Shown here one piece after another: positions 35,522 through 46,706 of a stretch of DNA of 64,000 nt (the first letter of the stretch is position 1; every line of letters begins with the position of its first letter). The stretch covers positions 19,812,951 to 19,876,950 of the forward strand of contig CM043948.1 in assembly GCA_014529385.2 (NCBI GenBank), written 5' to 3'. The notes beneath the pieces were generated by a model. That model was not told the origin of the DNA, ran no database searches, and saw only the letters and a list, made by a program, of their open reading frames with translations. A program made the position numbers and the translations under genes. The DNA is from Adiantum capillus-veneris (lineage: Eukaryota > Streptophyta > Polypodiopsida > Polypodiales > Pteridaceae).

Positions 35522-38459
35522 TTAAGTTTGATGGCTAAATAGCCAACAAACCTTGATGTAAGATTGCTTATTTACTGGCCCAAAAATGTTTGTCCGCCGT
35601 GTGAAGAATCCAGTATAAAATACCTCTTCGAATGCCAACATATTTCTTGATGGTAGAAACATGCATCTGGCGTAGAAGCCGTAGAGGATTTCTTTTAAAG
35701 GCTGTCTACTCAAATTGTAGCATAACCCTTTGTTGCCTTCTAGAAAAGACATCCATGTTGTTTTTGCTTGCTCACGCTCATGAGAAGTTTAAATGTATGT
35801 AAGCAGCATTCTGCAAATTTTATAGAGCATTGCACACTAAAGGTCAGGAGGCTTTTGAAGAAGTTCATGGCGCCCATTAGGGTTTTCATCATGTATTCCT
35901 CCATTGCTGGCCCTTGCTTTGGAACTAGTAGTCTTAGGTAGTTGAGCCATGTTTGTCTCTTCTTCCTCAATGCATCGTGTGCCTGCCATGTCCTTATCCT
36001 TGGTACTGGAAAAAATGTGGTGTCATTTTGTAGTGCTGCAGGTGCTCATGTAAACAAAATGAGGTTTTTAGAATTCTTCTTGAGCCAATTATTTGTCCAT
36101 TTGGGGTGGAGATCATCTGAGCCTTCTGCCTGCATGTCCTTATAAAGTCTTTCTTTAACCTATAGTAGCTCCACCTTTATCAATGGGTAGGGCAGTGACT
36201 GCTGATGCCATTGAGCATTGATTTGGTTGTAAGTGAGCTAATTTATTGAGTGGAGAACTCTCAACTCCCAATCCATTGCTACCTTCCATTCGACATCTAC
36301 TTCCTAGAAAATCTTCTCTTTTAGTGCATCTTCTTTAGCTTAGAAAGATGGACCATTGGCACTTGCTCGTCTTCAATGATTGGTACGTGAAACTCTGACT
36401 CCCGTGCTAGCCCTTCTAATGGTTGTGTTTCCATATCAGCAAAGGAGACTAATGGTATGTCTATGATCTGTTGTTCAAAAGTTCTTGCCTCCTCATGAGC
36501 TTCTGTATGTCCTTCTCTCAGTAGCTCATTGGCTCGCTTCAAATAGTCTATCTCCTCAGGCAATTGCTCTTCTCTTTGTACCCGCATTAATGCAACGTCT
36601 CGTCTTTGTGCTTGTTCAAGCTTCAACTCAAGTTCGAGGTCTTTTTTCCTCTTCTCCAAAGTCTTGTAGACTTCATATGTTCCCTTGAGTGAAGCTACAG
36701 CAGGGTTTTCTCTTATCTGCCTTAGAAATACCCCTTGATCATTGATTCTTTGCTTGGAGTACTTCAAGGAGGCATTGGCTACATCTAGTTGCACTTGGAT
36801 CTTTTGGACTGATTGAGTAGTGGTTAAAATTTCATTGGTCACTTCAATCAGTTGTTGGTCCTTACTCTTGCATGGATCAGACAGCTTCATGAGGAGCTCC
36901 CCCAGATCTTCCATCTCTTTCTGCTGTCTTTCCTTGACAATTTGATGCTATTTTGCTTCATTGTTTAGGTCTTTAATCTCTCTTTGAAGATCTTCAATAA
37001 TGTTCATTATGTCTTCTAGCTCACCTGGTAGAGCATCTATTACTTGTTCCAGTTCTTTAGCCTTGGCACTACGGCTAATTGTTGCTATTCTCATCTTTTA
37101 TGTCATCAACTATATTTGCTTTGCATACTCATTTACCTGCATGATGACTACATCTTTGGTTTCCCAATCTTTAGGTTCTACCTAGGGATGCTTACAAGTT
37201 TTAGTTTGCGGCTCTTTTGTTGGTGCATTGGATTTTTCTTGTGGCCTTGTAGGTGGTTCCGTTGATTCTCCTTGAGGCCTCATGGATGCCTCAGCTGGTT
37301 CTACTTGAGTGGTTGTAGAAGAAGGTCCCACTTCAATTTTTTTGTTTTCCTTGGGTTGTTCAAAATTTGCGTGCTCCTGTTGCTCAGGCTCTTTTTCCTT
37401 TGCTTCCTCACCTTCATTGGATTTATATGTTGGTGAAGAGGGTCTTGGAGACATCTTCGCTTGTTCAGGAAGTGACTCACTTTGTTATCCAGCTTTTGCT
37501 TGCCTCTGTTGCTCAACTGCTTCTTCTTTTGCTTTTCTTCGAGCTTTTAGAGCTTCCTTAATCTTCTTCGGCCTCAACATACGTCCCCTCTAGTAAATCT
37601 TTTGGATCCTCTAGAACTTTCTTCGTGGGGTTCTTGGTCCTTGGACCCTTTACCTCCCTCAGGCTCCATTTCTCAAGGTTTTCACCTGCAACTTGGCGGC
37701 TTCTTTTGTATGATTGTTTCTCTCTTTCAAATCTTGGCCTTTTTTGTTGACGTTCTTCTTGATGAGCCGCCACTGCTTTCTTCTTCACACTGCTTCCCTC
37801 CTTGCCCTCGTTTCTTCATTGTCCGAGATTTTGTTGTTGTGGGCTTCCGGTGAAATTTTTGCAGATTTCTCATCTTATTTATAGACTCTTTTTGTTGAGC
37901 TGAAATGATCCATGTGTTTTGATATGGGGCTGGAGGTAAGTTGTCGACCATTCCAATAGCATGGTATGCTATTCTTGTTAGCACTTCTGGAGCACCCAGA
38001 TATGTTATCTTTCCCTCTTTCTTTGTGCCCTTCAGTGTTGTAAGCACGTACTGTGAGTGATCTATAGCTTGCCTTTGTTGTCGAATACAACACTTGAGTG
38101 AAAGTAGTCACAAATGTATGATTTGAAGTTGTATACCGTGGCGGTCTCTTTGAAAGAAAGTGGAAATGTTGGTGGTAAACGCGAGCTAGATCCTCCACTT
38201 GTCGTAGGATGAGATCAGAGAAGATGGCTCGCATTGTCATACCTTCTGTTGGCAGCTTAAGTGCCTCAGCCACTATATCCTTAGTGATTACCACTTCAAC
38301 TTTTTGCCCTTGCTTATCTATGATCTGAGCCGATCCATCTTCTTTGATCGTGGATAACAATTCATATGCTTTTTGGAAATCCACTCTGAGTGAAGTGTGG
38401 CTCATTTGAGTGCACTGGGTGGACATGGTGCCAGATTTAGGCTGCAGACTCTGAAACAA
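35522..38459 (-). pseudogene. Antisense coiled-coil protein of the composite unit
   Basis: Successive minus-strand pieces are: 38,459-37,875 (TQMSHTSLRVDFQKAYELLS, KVEVVITKDIVAEALKLP, QVEDLARVYHQHFHFLSKRP); 37,788-37,558 (basic, REKQSYKRSRQVAGENLEKW); 37,454-37,182 (acidic, Pro/Glu/Thr-rich); 36,914-36,321 (197 aa, a long predicted coiled coil starting MEDLGELLMKLSDP); and 35,970-35,522 (MRKKRQTWLNYLRLLVPKQG and following). Together they suggest one protein of about 900 residues, now broken by several frameshifts and stops. The family is not known to me. The conserved helical N-terminal domain and position downstream of gag-pro suggest an element-encoded accessory protein. Confidence 0.6.
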
Positions 38460-38911
38460 TAGCCATTAAGGGATTTTGAGTTTTTGACATCCAAATTTGA
38501 TCAAACTTGATTAGTTCCATGAGGTCAAAGTTGCAATTTGAACCCATTTTGGTAAAAAAGCAAATAATCACAATTATTAAGTTTTTCATCAAATTGTATA
38601 TTTTTTGTTGCAAGTTTATTCTAGGCATGATGTAGAGTCGGTGTGTGAAAGATGGGGATGATTTGAATTTGAAATAGTCTATTTAGTAACCCCCTCTCAA
38701 AAAAGCAGATTTTTACATTCTCTCAATGCATTCTCTCTCTAAAACATGAGTCAACTCTCTCTATTTCTTTCCCCCCTTTTCTCTCATGTCACTTCCTCTT
38801 CCAATCATTAAGGAATATTCTTGGCTCCCTCTTTCTGAAAAAGTGCAGATCCTTCAAGGTTGCAGATATGTCCTCTCTTCCACTCTCTCTTCCTTTACTG
38901 TCTTTCTATCC

Positions 38912-39026
<115 letters not shown>

Positions 39027-39278
39027 GCTTCTCCCACTCCGTGCAATGAAAAACTCCATTACCTCTGTGCGCACCAGCATTTCTCTCTCTACATTCATGA
39101 TCAAGAATTCAAATTCAAGGGAGATTGAGCTGCACTCCCTCTCTGTCTTCCCTCCACAACATTATCCTTTTCTCCTAGCTCTGAGTACTCTCCACTTCTT
39201 TCCTCCGTAGCCACCTTCACTTGCTTGTAGCAGTCACCATTACACATTCTCACTAATTTGCTTGATTAACTAACACAA

Positions 39279-39914
39279 ATGTCAGTCAATCCCCTACCAC
39301 TGCAAGACATTACTAACAAGTCAAAACGATATCGATTAAATGTTGATTTAGAGGAGGAGTACGCTACTGTGCGACTTGGCACATCTAATCTTAATGTTGG
39401 AGACCAGCTACAGAACCATGGATGCAAGGCAATCAACTTATGGGTTGATGGCCATATTTACCCTGGAGATCCAGTGACCAATGCATCACCACCTTTTTGG
39501 AATGTCACTGAGCTACTGCGTTTTATTGGAGATGGGAGAGACAGACTGTTTGGCTACTGCTTGAGATTACACTCAGCTTTTGTCAATGAAAGGGGAGCAA
39601 GAAAACATCTTTGTGCTGCCTATTCATCATTGCAAGAGAAATAGTGAAGTCAGAGAGGAAGCCAATGAGAAGACGAAGCAGCTAAATGACGAGATGTCAA
39701 AGCTTATCAAAAAGGCAGAGCATCAAAAAATGAAGCAAGAGCGTTGTCTAGACAATTATGTTCAGCTACAACACACTACACGTATAATGCACCGGTGAAT
39801 CGATCATCTCACACACATTCCATTGGGCTATCACATTTGCAAGCGCAAGAGACATGCGATGTCTATGCTATCTTCAAGTGGTGGAGCTCAAAAGAAACGT
39901 ATTTGTCAAACTCG
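39279..39914 (+). pseudogene. First exon of unknown gene, copy 3
   Basis: The frame starts MSVNPLPLQDITNKSKRY and runs 121 aa to a TAG at 39,642. A one-base shift gives the continuing coiled coil (EEANEKTKQLNDEMSKLIKK, then QERCLDNYVQLQHTT) and basic tail (HICKRKRHAMSM...KKRICQ). A possible donor is at 39,915 (GGTAGGAG) and an acceptor at 39,959 (TTTTTTGCAG). The implied 45-bp intron is very short for a plant, so that splice is uncertain. Unlike copies 1 and 2, coding-like sequence follows directly. Confidence 0.5.
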
Positions 39915-39959
39915 GTAGGAGTACAAATGCAAGCTTCTAATTTCATACATTTTTTGCAG

Positions 39960-41745
39960 TTTGGTGTAATATTATTTCAATATGTCGGAACCTGGCTGCG
40001 ACAATGATGGGAATCGATTCCGATGCTGAAACGACTGGACATACTCTGCTACAGCATATCATCAAACCAAAGGAGGTTGTGGAGCTATTGAATGATCCAT
40101 CCAATGCTGGCATTGCTAAAGTTTAGCACCAGAAGTGATTCAGTGAGCTAAAGACCATTGTTTCACCTTTGGAGATGATGGAGGTGCGTGACAACAGAGG
40201 AATAAGTTTCAAGGCCTACGAAGCTTTGTATAGACTTTTCACACTAGATCACAAAGCAAAAGGTTTGTTTAGGTTGCGTCCAATGCCTTACAGTGTTAGC
40301 ATTGCGAAAAGGTGCGCCAATAATGATGTTGCAAGCTTGTTGGGTGGATTTCAATATGTAGAGAATGCTCTACCATTAGAAGAGAACAAATCCTTTCGTT
40401 ACAACAAGTTCAATAATGTCTATGTTGACTTGTTGAAGCTCCAAGAGTCAATGATCAGATTTTATGGGTTGATTTCATTACAACGAGTTCAATAATGTCT
40501 ATGTTGACTTGTTGAAGCTCCAAGAGTCAATGATCAGATTTTATGGGTTGACACAGGAAGAGTGTGATGGCAGAGTTATATTTGTGATGAAGCTTGATGA
40601 ATTCCAGATCGTCAAAGGTCAATAGCTCAAAAGGGTAAGCGTTACGCTTATGAACAAAGCCTTGGTGGGCGTCGATGTTGAGCTAAATGCGAGCGAGAAG
40701 GGAAACACCTATTTAGGTGTTCAGTCCGAGAGGAATATTTGGTGGTAGGCAGCTTTATATCTCCCACATGAGACACATGAGTCCCTCAAATGGTATTTTA
40801 ATCTCACCCCAATTGTTGATGTCATTTGGCAACAACAAGAAGGACAACGATTGCAAGTTTTAAGTCTAGGTATGTTCCAAGTGGAGTGGCATTTGGCAGG
40901 AGACTTGAAAACTCTCAAGTGTATGTTAGGATACAAGCAAGGTGCAATGACCCTCTTTCCATACATTTATTGATGCCACAGTAAAGTCTCATTAGTAACT
41001 GAGGGCAAGGGTAAGGGTAAGGGTGGCAAAGCTGAAGTCAACTTTGCAAAAGGTAAGGGTAAGGGTAAGGGTGACAAAGCTGTAGTCAATTCTACGAAAG
41101 GTGTGACCACTACACAAATAGTGGGTAAAGCACTACAACAATGGTTTCAATGTATCCTCAGTTGTAACCAAAGTGTATCCCCTAGTCGAGACATGGACAA
41201 TCCAAATTGGGATCCTATTCTACCGATTCCTTTGATAAATGTGCATGTGTACACTCTTCATGCCCGTCTACAAATTCTTGACAAGTTGCTTATGCTCCAT
41301 ATTAATTATGCTTGGAATATGGAGCTTGCAGAAAGAAGGGAAGAGTGTATCAGAGAACTCAAATCTATTCTATTAAGCGTTGGCCTGCATGGGGGTGTAG
41401 TAGAGTTATCAAAGGACAAGCAGGCATCTGGAAGTACACAGGATCATCCTAATAAAATATGTATGGGTGGTAGTAAAGCTAGGCATATGCTTTCATACTA
41501 TTCTGACTCCCAAAGTCCCAATGAGTTTCAATTGTGGAAAAAGGTGTGTGACATTACCACCTACAGAGGTAACAAAGCAGCCCTAGGAATTAAGCGTTCT
41601 TGTGTGTGGCAGTTTGTAGATGATATTTTGTGTTTTCTTGAAAAGAAAAATCTAACTTCTGCTGAGATATCCACCTTAAAGTTTATAATCAATAGTTTCA
41701 CAGCACAAATGGTGGATGCCTAGGGAGAGACGCACATAACACATT
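39960..41745 (+). pseudogene. Decayed gene body of unrecognised family
   Basis: Pieces in order are: MMGIDSDAETTGHTLLQHII (from about 40,007); 40,169-40,495 (SFKAYEALYRLFTLDHKAKG, NNDVASLLGGFQYVENALPL); a shifted continuation (DGRVIFVMKLDEFQIVKGQ at about 40,565, SERNIWW, ALYLPHETHESLKWYFNLTP, FQVEWHLAGDLKTLKCMLGY); a Gly-Lys repeat (GKGKGKG) at about 41,005-41,080; and 41,103-41,723 (206 aa, ILDKLLMLHINYAWNMELAE). It is broken by stops and by a 79-bp tandem duplication. The HLAGDLK...C-containing stretch faintly recalls uncharacterised transposase-like proteins, but I cannot name a family. Confidence 0.45.
40399..40556 (+). repeat. 79-bp tandem duplication inside the gene body
   Basis: 40,399-40,477 is repeated at 40,478-40,556 with one or two changes. 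Seventy-nine is not a multiple of three, so the duplication shifts the reading frame and ends the frame at 40,495. Confidence 0.9.
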
Positions 41746-42383
41746 ATATGGTGGGTTGAACACTTTGTCTTTGCATTAAAAAAACATCAGTGTTTGAACT
41801 AAAGTTTTATATTTTTGCAGCACATACTTTTTGCTCATACCTCATTTTTTTCTACACATTCGGTTCATTGGGCATCTAGAGTAGCCAAGGAATGGAGCGC
41901 TCACACTATCAAGCAAAAGCAGTGTATTTTAAAAATACAAGGCATGGAGGTGGGAGAAAAAAGAGCAATGCCCTACATGAAATGTTCAATTGGTTCTAGA
42001 GAATTTTAGCGGGGATAGAAAGGAAGAAACCTAGAGTACAAAGAAGCTTGAAATGCAAAATAGAGAAAGTGGTTAGCATGAGGCGATCACAATCATATCA
42101 TGCTTCTAGTGCAAAAGATCGATTCCGACGGTGGTTGTTGACAAGGCAACAGAATGGCAGGCATTGGGTGGAAAACCAATAAATTTTTGAGACTAACCAT
42201 TTCCATATTAAGCATACATTGTAATGCCACGTGATTTGTTGACACCCCAATCAGTGGTTCCATGTAACAAATTTCGACAATTTTAGAGTTATATTTTATT
42301 TTTAATGGTATTATTGAGTTTTTAAATTCTTTTAAAGAAATTAGAACTTTATAATTCAAAACTCACAACTTGAAGTTCATTTC

Positions 42384-43551
42384 TTGTTTGCACGTTCTAA
42401 AAGATCCACTCGAGCACAAACGCACACGCACTCACATCTTGCACCCATGGACGATTCACACGAGCAGACTGGCACTACGCACAACAATACCATCACAGCC
42501 ACTCACAGTGCAAAAAATCCGCAATCCGAACCCCATGTAGAATCTACGGCTTTAAATCCACATCCCCAACCACAACTGGATAACCCAACACCCCAGCCCG
42601 CTCCAAACACCCAAGAACCTCCCCAACCATCGAATCCAGATGATCTAAGCAACATGTGACATATTTTTGGAGATCTTGGCGATATAACCCATGCCAATCA
42701 CACATCAATGTGACAGATCCCCCACCGATTTCAACTCTTCACAGAGCAACACAAGAAACTAGAGAAATAGAAGAAGAATACCGAGGTACGCTTGAAAATC
42801 CGCCGCCCTCGCCTGCTGTCACAACCAGTGGTGCTCAGGCCACCCGAAATACTACACCGCAAAAGTTTCCACCACAAATCAAAGAAAGATTAATCAAGGT
42901 TATACCAGGCGACCCAGTTTCTAAAGCACGAGAGGCCAAGAGGAGGAAAAGGCAAAGGGAGAAAGAAAAGAAAGAGGCAGCTGAGAAGAAAGAGGCATCT
43001 GAGAAGGAAGACCTGAGAGTACAAGAAGAGTAGAGAAGACAGAGAGAGCAAGAGGAAAGGTAGAGTGTTGAGGCCAAGAGAGTTCATTTGGAAAACTTAC
43101 AAGCACAAGCAAAGGCAGAGAGAAAGGAAGCACAAGATAGAGCTCAAGCCACCCAAGAGAAGAGGAGGAAAAAATTTAAAGATGATCCTCCTCAATGGGC
43201 CCGGCAGGTGGCTCCTCCACCACCACCAACAACACAAAAAAAGCGGAGATGGAAGCCAAGCACAGTGGCTTTGCGTGAGATTAGAAAATATCAAAAGATC
43301 ACTGAGCCAATCATACCCAAAGAAACCTTCTCTCAGGTGGTGAGAGAGATGATAGATGAATATAGCGACTCCGTTACAAGAATACAACGCGTAGCTCTAC
43401 TGGCCCTACAGGATGCTGTAGAAGATATTTTGGTGCAGCTTTTCAAGATGGCCTCTCCTTTATGGCGCATGCAAAGTGTGTAATATTAAAAAATACGGAT
43501 TTAGCCTTAGCAATCAATTTAAGAAATGAAGGATGCCTTCATAAAATGTAG
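42384..43551 (+). pseudogene. Histone H3-fold (CENH3-like) protein with long charged N-terminus
   Basis: The C-terminal 100 or so residues, from 43,241, read like histone H3: KPSTVALREIRKYQ (alphaN), IIPKETFSQVVREM (alpha1), VALLALQDAVEDILVQLF (alpha2). After a one-base loss at 43,442-43,443 comes SFMAHAKCV (matching the H3 CAIHAKRVT segment) and a final helix TDLALAINLR, stop at 43,549. Loop 1 is one residue longer than in canonical H3, and an LIP-type alpha1 start resembles centromeric H3. Upstream (42,384-43,240) is a Pro/Thr-rich then Lys/Glu/Arg-rich coiled-coil-like region with stops at 43,031 and 43,063 and a frame change near 42,660. No intron is apparent. Inactive copy; CENH3 identity is an inference. 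Confidence 0.72.
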
Positions 43552-43732
43552 TTTATCCCATGTACTCTCTCTCTTCATGAGATTTGTAATCTTTCTCTAT
43601 AATATCAAATGGCAAATTTCTACCATTCCGTGCAAATGTTCAATTTATATTTTTACATTTTTTATATAAGTATTTGAATTGTTGGATATGTTAAATTTAA
43701 GTTGACCACCACAGCTCTTGGCTCGTCCGACG

Positions 43733-43974
43733 ATGCACACACATGCACAAAACCTCGAACATGCTTCCACCAGGCGGCCGGTGGTCAGAATTGCTCCATG
43801 CGCGTCGTGGCGCACAGGGGCTTTTTTTGCCCCGTCCGACCCCGTCGAGCGCTGCCAATGCGTTACCAGGTCTTGTTGACCCCGTTCGCCCCGTTTCACA
43901 AAAGAATCATCGAGATGCGCCCCTTGACCACCCAGTGGGGCTACATGTTCGAGGTTCTGTGCATGTGTGTGCAT
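43733..43974. mobile_element. 242-bp element with 31-bp inverted repeats
   Basis: 43,733-43,763 and 43,944-43,974 are inverted copies with one mismatch (ATGCACACACATGCACA... then CCTCGAACATG). Weaker complementarity continues inward (GGTGGTCA). The interior is clearly more GC-rich than the surroundings. No target duplication is obvious. An open frame across it (95 aa) is probably incidental. Confidence 0.65.
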
Positions 43975-44101
43975 GAGGTACACAAATGAAAATTATTAAA
44001 CAATATGAATAAAAAAACAAGTACTAAATGGTGACAAATATCATTGACAAAAACAATTATTCTTTATTGATTTGGATATTACATCATGGTCAATTAATTT
44101 T

Positions 44102-45444
44102 TCACGAATTACATCTATGGGTATGGGGCGAATGGCTGACTTGACACCAAGAAATTTTACATATACATTTGTGAGCCTTTAGGGTGAGAGAATCTTCAGC
44201 GAGTATGCCACTTAATGCTTTACACTTTAGCAGCTCTGCAGAACCATTCTTGGAGAACTCTATGTGAGAAACTCTAAGAATCGATGGCCCCAGGTGGCTC
44301 AGGTAGTGCCAAAGCGAGCTATCCCTACCCATGGAGATGTTACGTGAACCTCCAGTGCGCATTACAAACTTATCAACATGATATATCGTCTGCAAAGCAT
44401 TTTAATTGATTTTAACACTTGTGGTAAGGAATAATAGAAATTCTACCAAGTTAAGATTTATTTACCTCAGTTTCTTCATCCTTCTCTTCAAGATTTTTCT
44501 TTGTAAGATTGATGCTAGATCGATCATCTCTACCAATCACGATCAGTGGTTTGTGTGGATGAAATACGCTCTCCGGTACACTTTAGTAGAAAGAGGCACA
44601 TGATTTTATTTCCACTAGTGTACTTGCTACTGTTTGCACCAACTGTTGTTTGTTTTCATTGGGAAGGAAAGAGAGGCTTCCTTGGAGATCTTGGTCTTCA
44701 AAGTCAATTTGAAAATTGACTCTCTTCCTTTCCAATGGGCTCCTTCATGCCCGCATAGATAGCAAGCACTGTGAGTGACTCATCTTCTCTGAGTCCTAAT
44801 GTTTTGGCAATGTTGTCAAGGAACAGAAACTGACGATCATCCACCACCACTGGATGCAAAGTGAGAATTTGGAGGTCCAGGACCTCTTCCAGCACCTCAT
44901 CTCCCTCTATCATTCGATCTTCCTCCTCAGTGGAGCTGGGATCTTGCAAGAGTACGAGTGCCATAGATGCTCCGATGTGCTGATCAATCTCTTCGATAAC
45001 TTCATATGATTCCTCCACAATGGTCATAGAAGTTCTTTGGTCAACCTTTTCCTTTGATTTCCCCTTATCCATGCCCTCAAGCACAAGTAATTCCAGAACC
45101 ATGTCCCATGAAATAAATTGGGTGCCTATGCACCCCATGCCTAGTACCATTCCGTGAGGCCTTTAATAAACCTCAACAAGGGAAACCAAAACTTTTTATC
45201 AGCCACATAGAGATGCTTCAAGAAATCCACTGGCAACCACACCGTGTCAGATCCCTCAAAGATTATGGCATAATCTTCCATGTGTTGAGCCATGTAGTCA
45301 AGAAAGCTTCCGAATGCCTCTGCATGAAGGTGAGCAGTGGCTTGCATATCAATTGTTCCCTCGAACACACTGAGTAGTTCAGGTGCTCAATCTGCAAGTC
45401 CTACCTTTTCTAATTATGTGAGAAGTGCATCAGTAGACGTTGCC
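44102..45444 (-). pseudogene. Decayed minus-strand gene, unrecognised
   Basis: Starting at an ATG at 45,444 (MATSTDALLT, then TAA), the same frame continues past a second stop into 45,368-45,141 (AEAFGSFLDYMAQHMEDYAI, LRFIKGLTEWY). It then shifts into 45,150-44,704 (acidic, MTIVEESYEVIEEID; LFLDNIAKTLGLREDESLTV). A further piece, 44,395-44,102, may be a later exon (SLWHYLSHLGPSILRVSHIE). No domain is recognised. Two early stops and a frameshift argue it is dead. Confidence 0.35.
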
Positions 45445-46106
45445 ATGGGTTTTTTTGGGAAGAAGATGCGAAGAGAGCTTAGAGCTAGAGTTTTGCAAAT
45501 GTGAGAAATGAAGTTTAAAAACTAGAAAGTCGCTTATATACGCAAAGTCACTTTTTAAAAAGCACTTAAATTAATGTTAAAATAACTTAAAACTTTAATT
45601 TTAAACAAAATCACGTGACAAAGCATTGAAAGACACCAACATTGAAAACATTTGTTCTCCACATCAAATAAATTGCACGTTTCAATCGAAAACTTGAACA
45701 AGTTAAGAATAAACAAGTATGCGTAGAAACGAGATTCAAAACATCATATATATTAATGTGGACAAAATCCCTGTCAATTATAAGCTTTTACAAAAATACA
45801 TCGTGAAAACGAAACGTTCTCACACAGAAAGCTCTTCTCTTTTCTCAGCATGAAAATGATGAAGAAAGCGTCCACACACGACAAAGCTCACAACATCAAG
45901 ACGAAGGGATAGCAGTTGGGGGACATTCTCCAACATATTCAATATAATTTCAAAGTCCTTTTGCATAGCATGAAATAATTTGAGGGCTTTTTCCACATGG
46001 TTTTTCCCTCTATTTTACATATATGTGCATTGTGTCTTCCTTTGCATTCTGCATTGGATCAAAACATTGACGACGAAACCATCAAACATCAAAATGTGGC
46101 AGAACA
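45445..46106. other. Non-coding spacer
   Basis: AT-rich sequence with no recognised gene or repeat. The far left part of a ribosomal protein P0 pseudogene could lie here, but I could not read it. Confidence 0.4.
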
Positions 46107-46338
46107 GCTGGGTCCTTTGAGGTAGCTCTTCTTAAGAAGCTTGGAATCTATCCTTTTTCATACGGACTAATTGTCCAAATTGTATATGACAATGGGCTTG
46201 TCTTCTCAATCCTACAGTCTTGTACGTGATAAAGTGGTGTTAATCAATGCTACCCTATCTCTTGGACTGGGCTATCCCACTCTTGTTGCCCTTGAGATTA
46301 AATATTCTTTCTTGGAGACTAATAAGATCAAGGAATAC
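46107..46338 (+). pseudogene. RPP0: Ribosomal protein P0 pseudogene, upstream half
   Basis: The frame reads [19 protein letters not shown], then [10 protein letters not shown], matching the conserved middle of 60S acidic ribosomal protein P0 (the GIxPFSYGL...VYDNGSVF region). After that there are stops (from about 46,219) but still recognisable remnants (LGLGYPTL-like at about 46,265 and KIKEY at about 46,327). The rest, after a mini-LTR element, is at 48,171-48,315. No introns are apparent in this span, so a processed copy is likely. Confidence 0.8.
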
Positions 46339-46706
46339 TATTGAGGGCATACACCCTCAACAGGGAAAAACAGAGAGACGACTCTCAAAAGTGCATGCTT
46401 GAAAGATTCAGAGAGAGCAAGAAAAAGAGAGAGAGACTCGTACAACTAACTTGTGTATTACTCGTCCTAAAACTGCCCAACAACATTACAATTTATAGCT
46501 TCCTAACAGAATCTGACTAAGCCTAACAGAATCTGATTAACCAAAATCCGACTGACCAACATTTGAGTCACTACAAATCCGACTGACCAGAATAATCTAA
46601 TTGACTACAAATCTGACTGAATGACTAACAAATCTGAGTGACCAACCAATCTGATTGACCAACAACTCTAACTATCTGATTGACCAACCTATAGTGTCTG
46701 TCAACA
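46339..46706. repeat. Left LTR of mini-element
   Basis: A 368-bp direct repeat of 47,818-48,165. It carries repeated ATCTGACTGA/CCAAC-type short units near its end, which account for the 20-bp length difference. Confidence 0.85.

Larger units (their letters stand above)
16881..38465 (+). repeat. Tandem composite retroelement unit 2
   Basis: This is the second copy of the composite unit, with the same block order as 1,600-16,880. It is lengthened by the nested Tat element (23,993-33,200). Without that insertion it is about 12.4 kb. It retains about 460 bp (22,805-23,270) and about 230 bp (16,912-17,165) that unit 1 has lost, and lacks unit 1's MITE and 3.5-kb insertion. Confidence 0.75.

Noticed and set aside
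41000-41080. Repeated GGGTAA units resembling an interstitial telomere
   Set aside because: GGGTAA is not the plant (TTTAGGG) or TTAGGG repeat, and it encodes a Gly-Lys repeat in frame with the surrounding gene body.
43702-43989. 95-aa frame across the GC-rich inverted-repeat element
   Set aside because: GC-rich sequence leaves several frames open on both strands; the start and end coincide with the inverted repeats.
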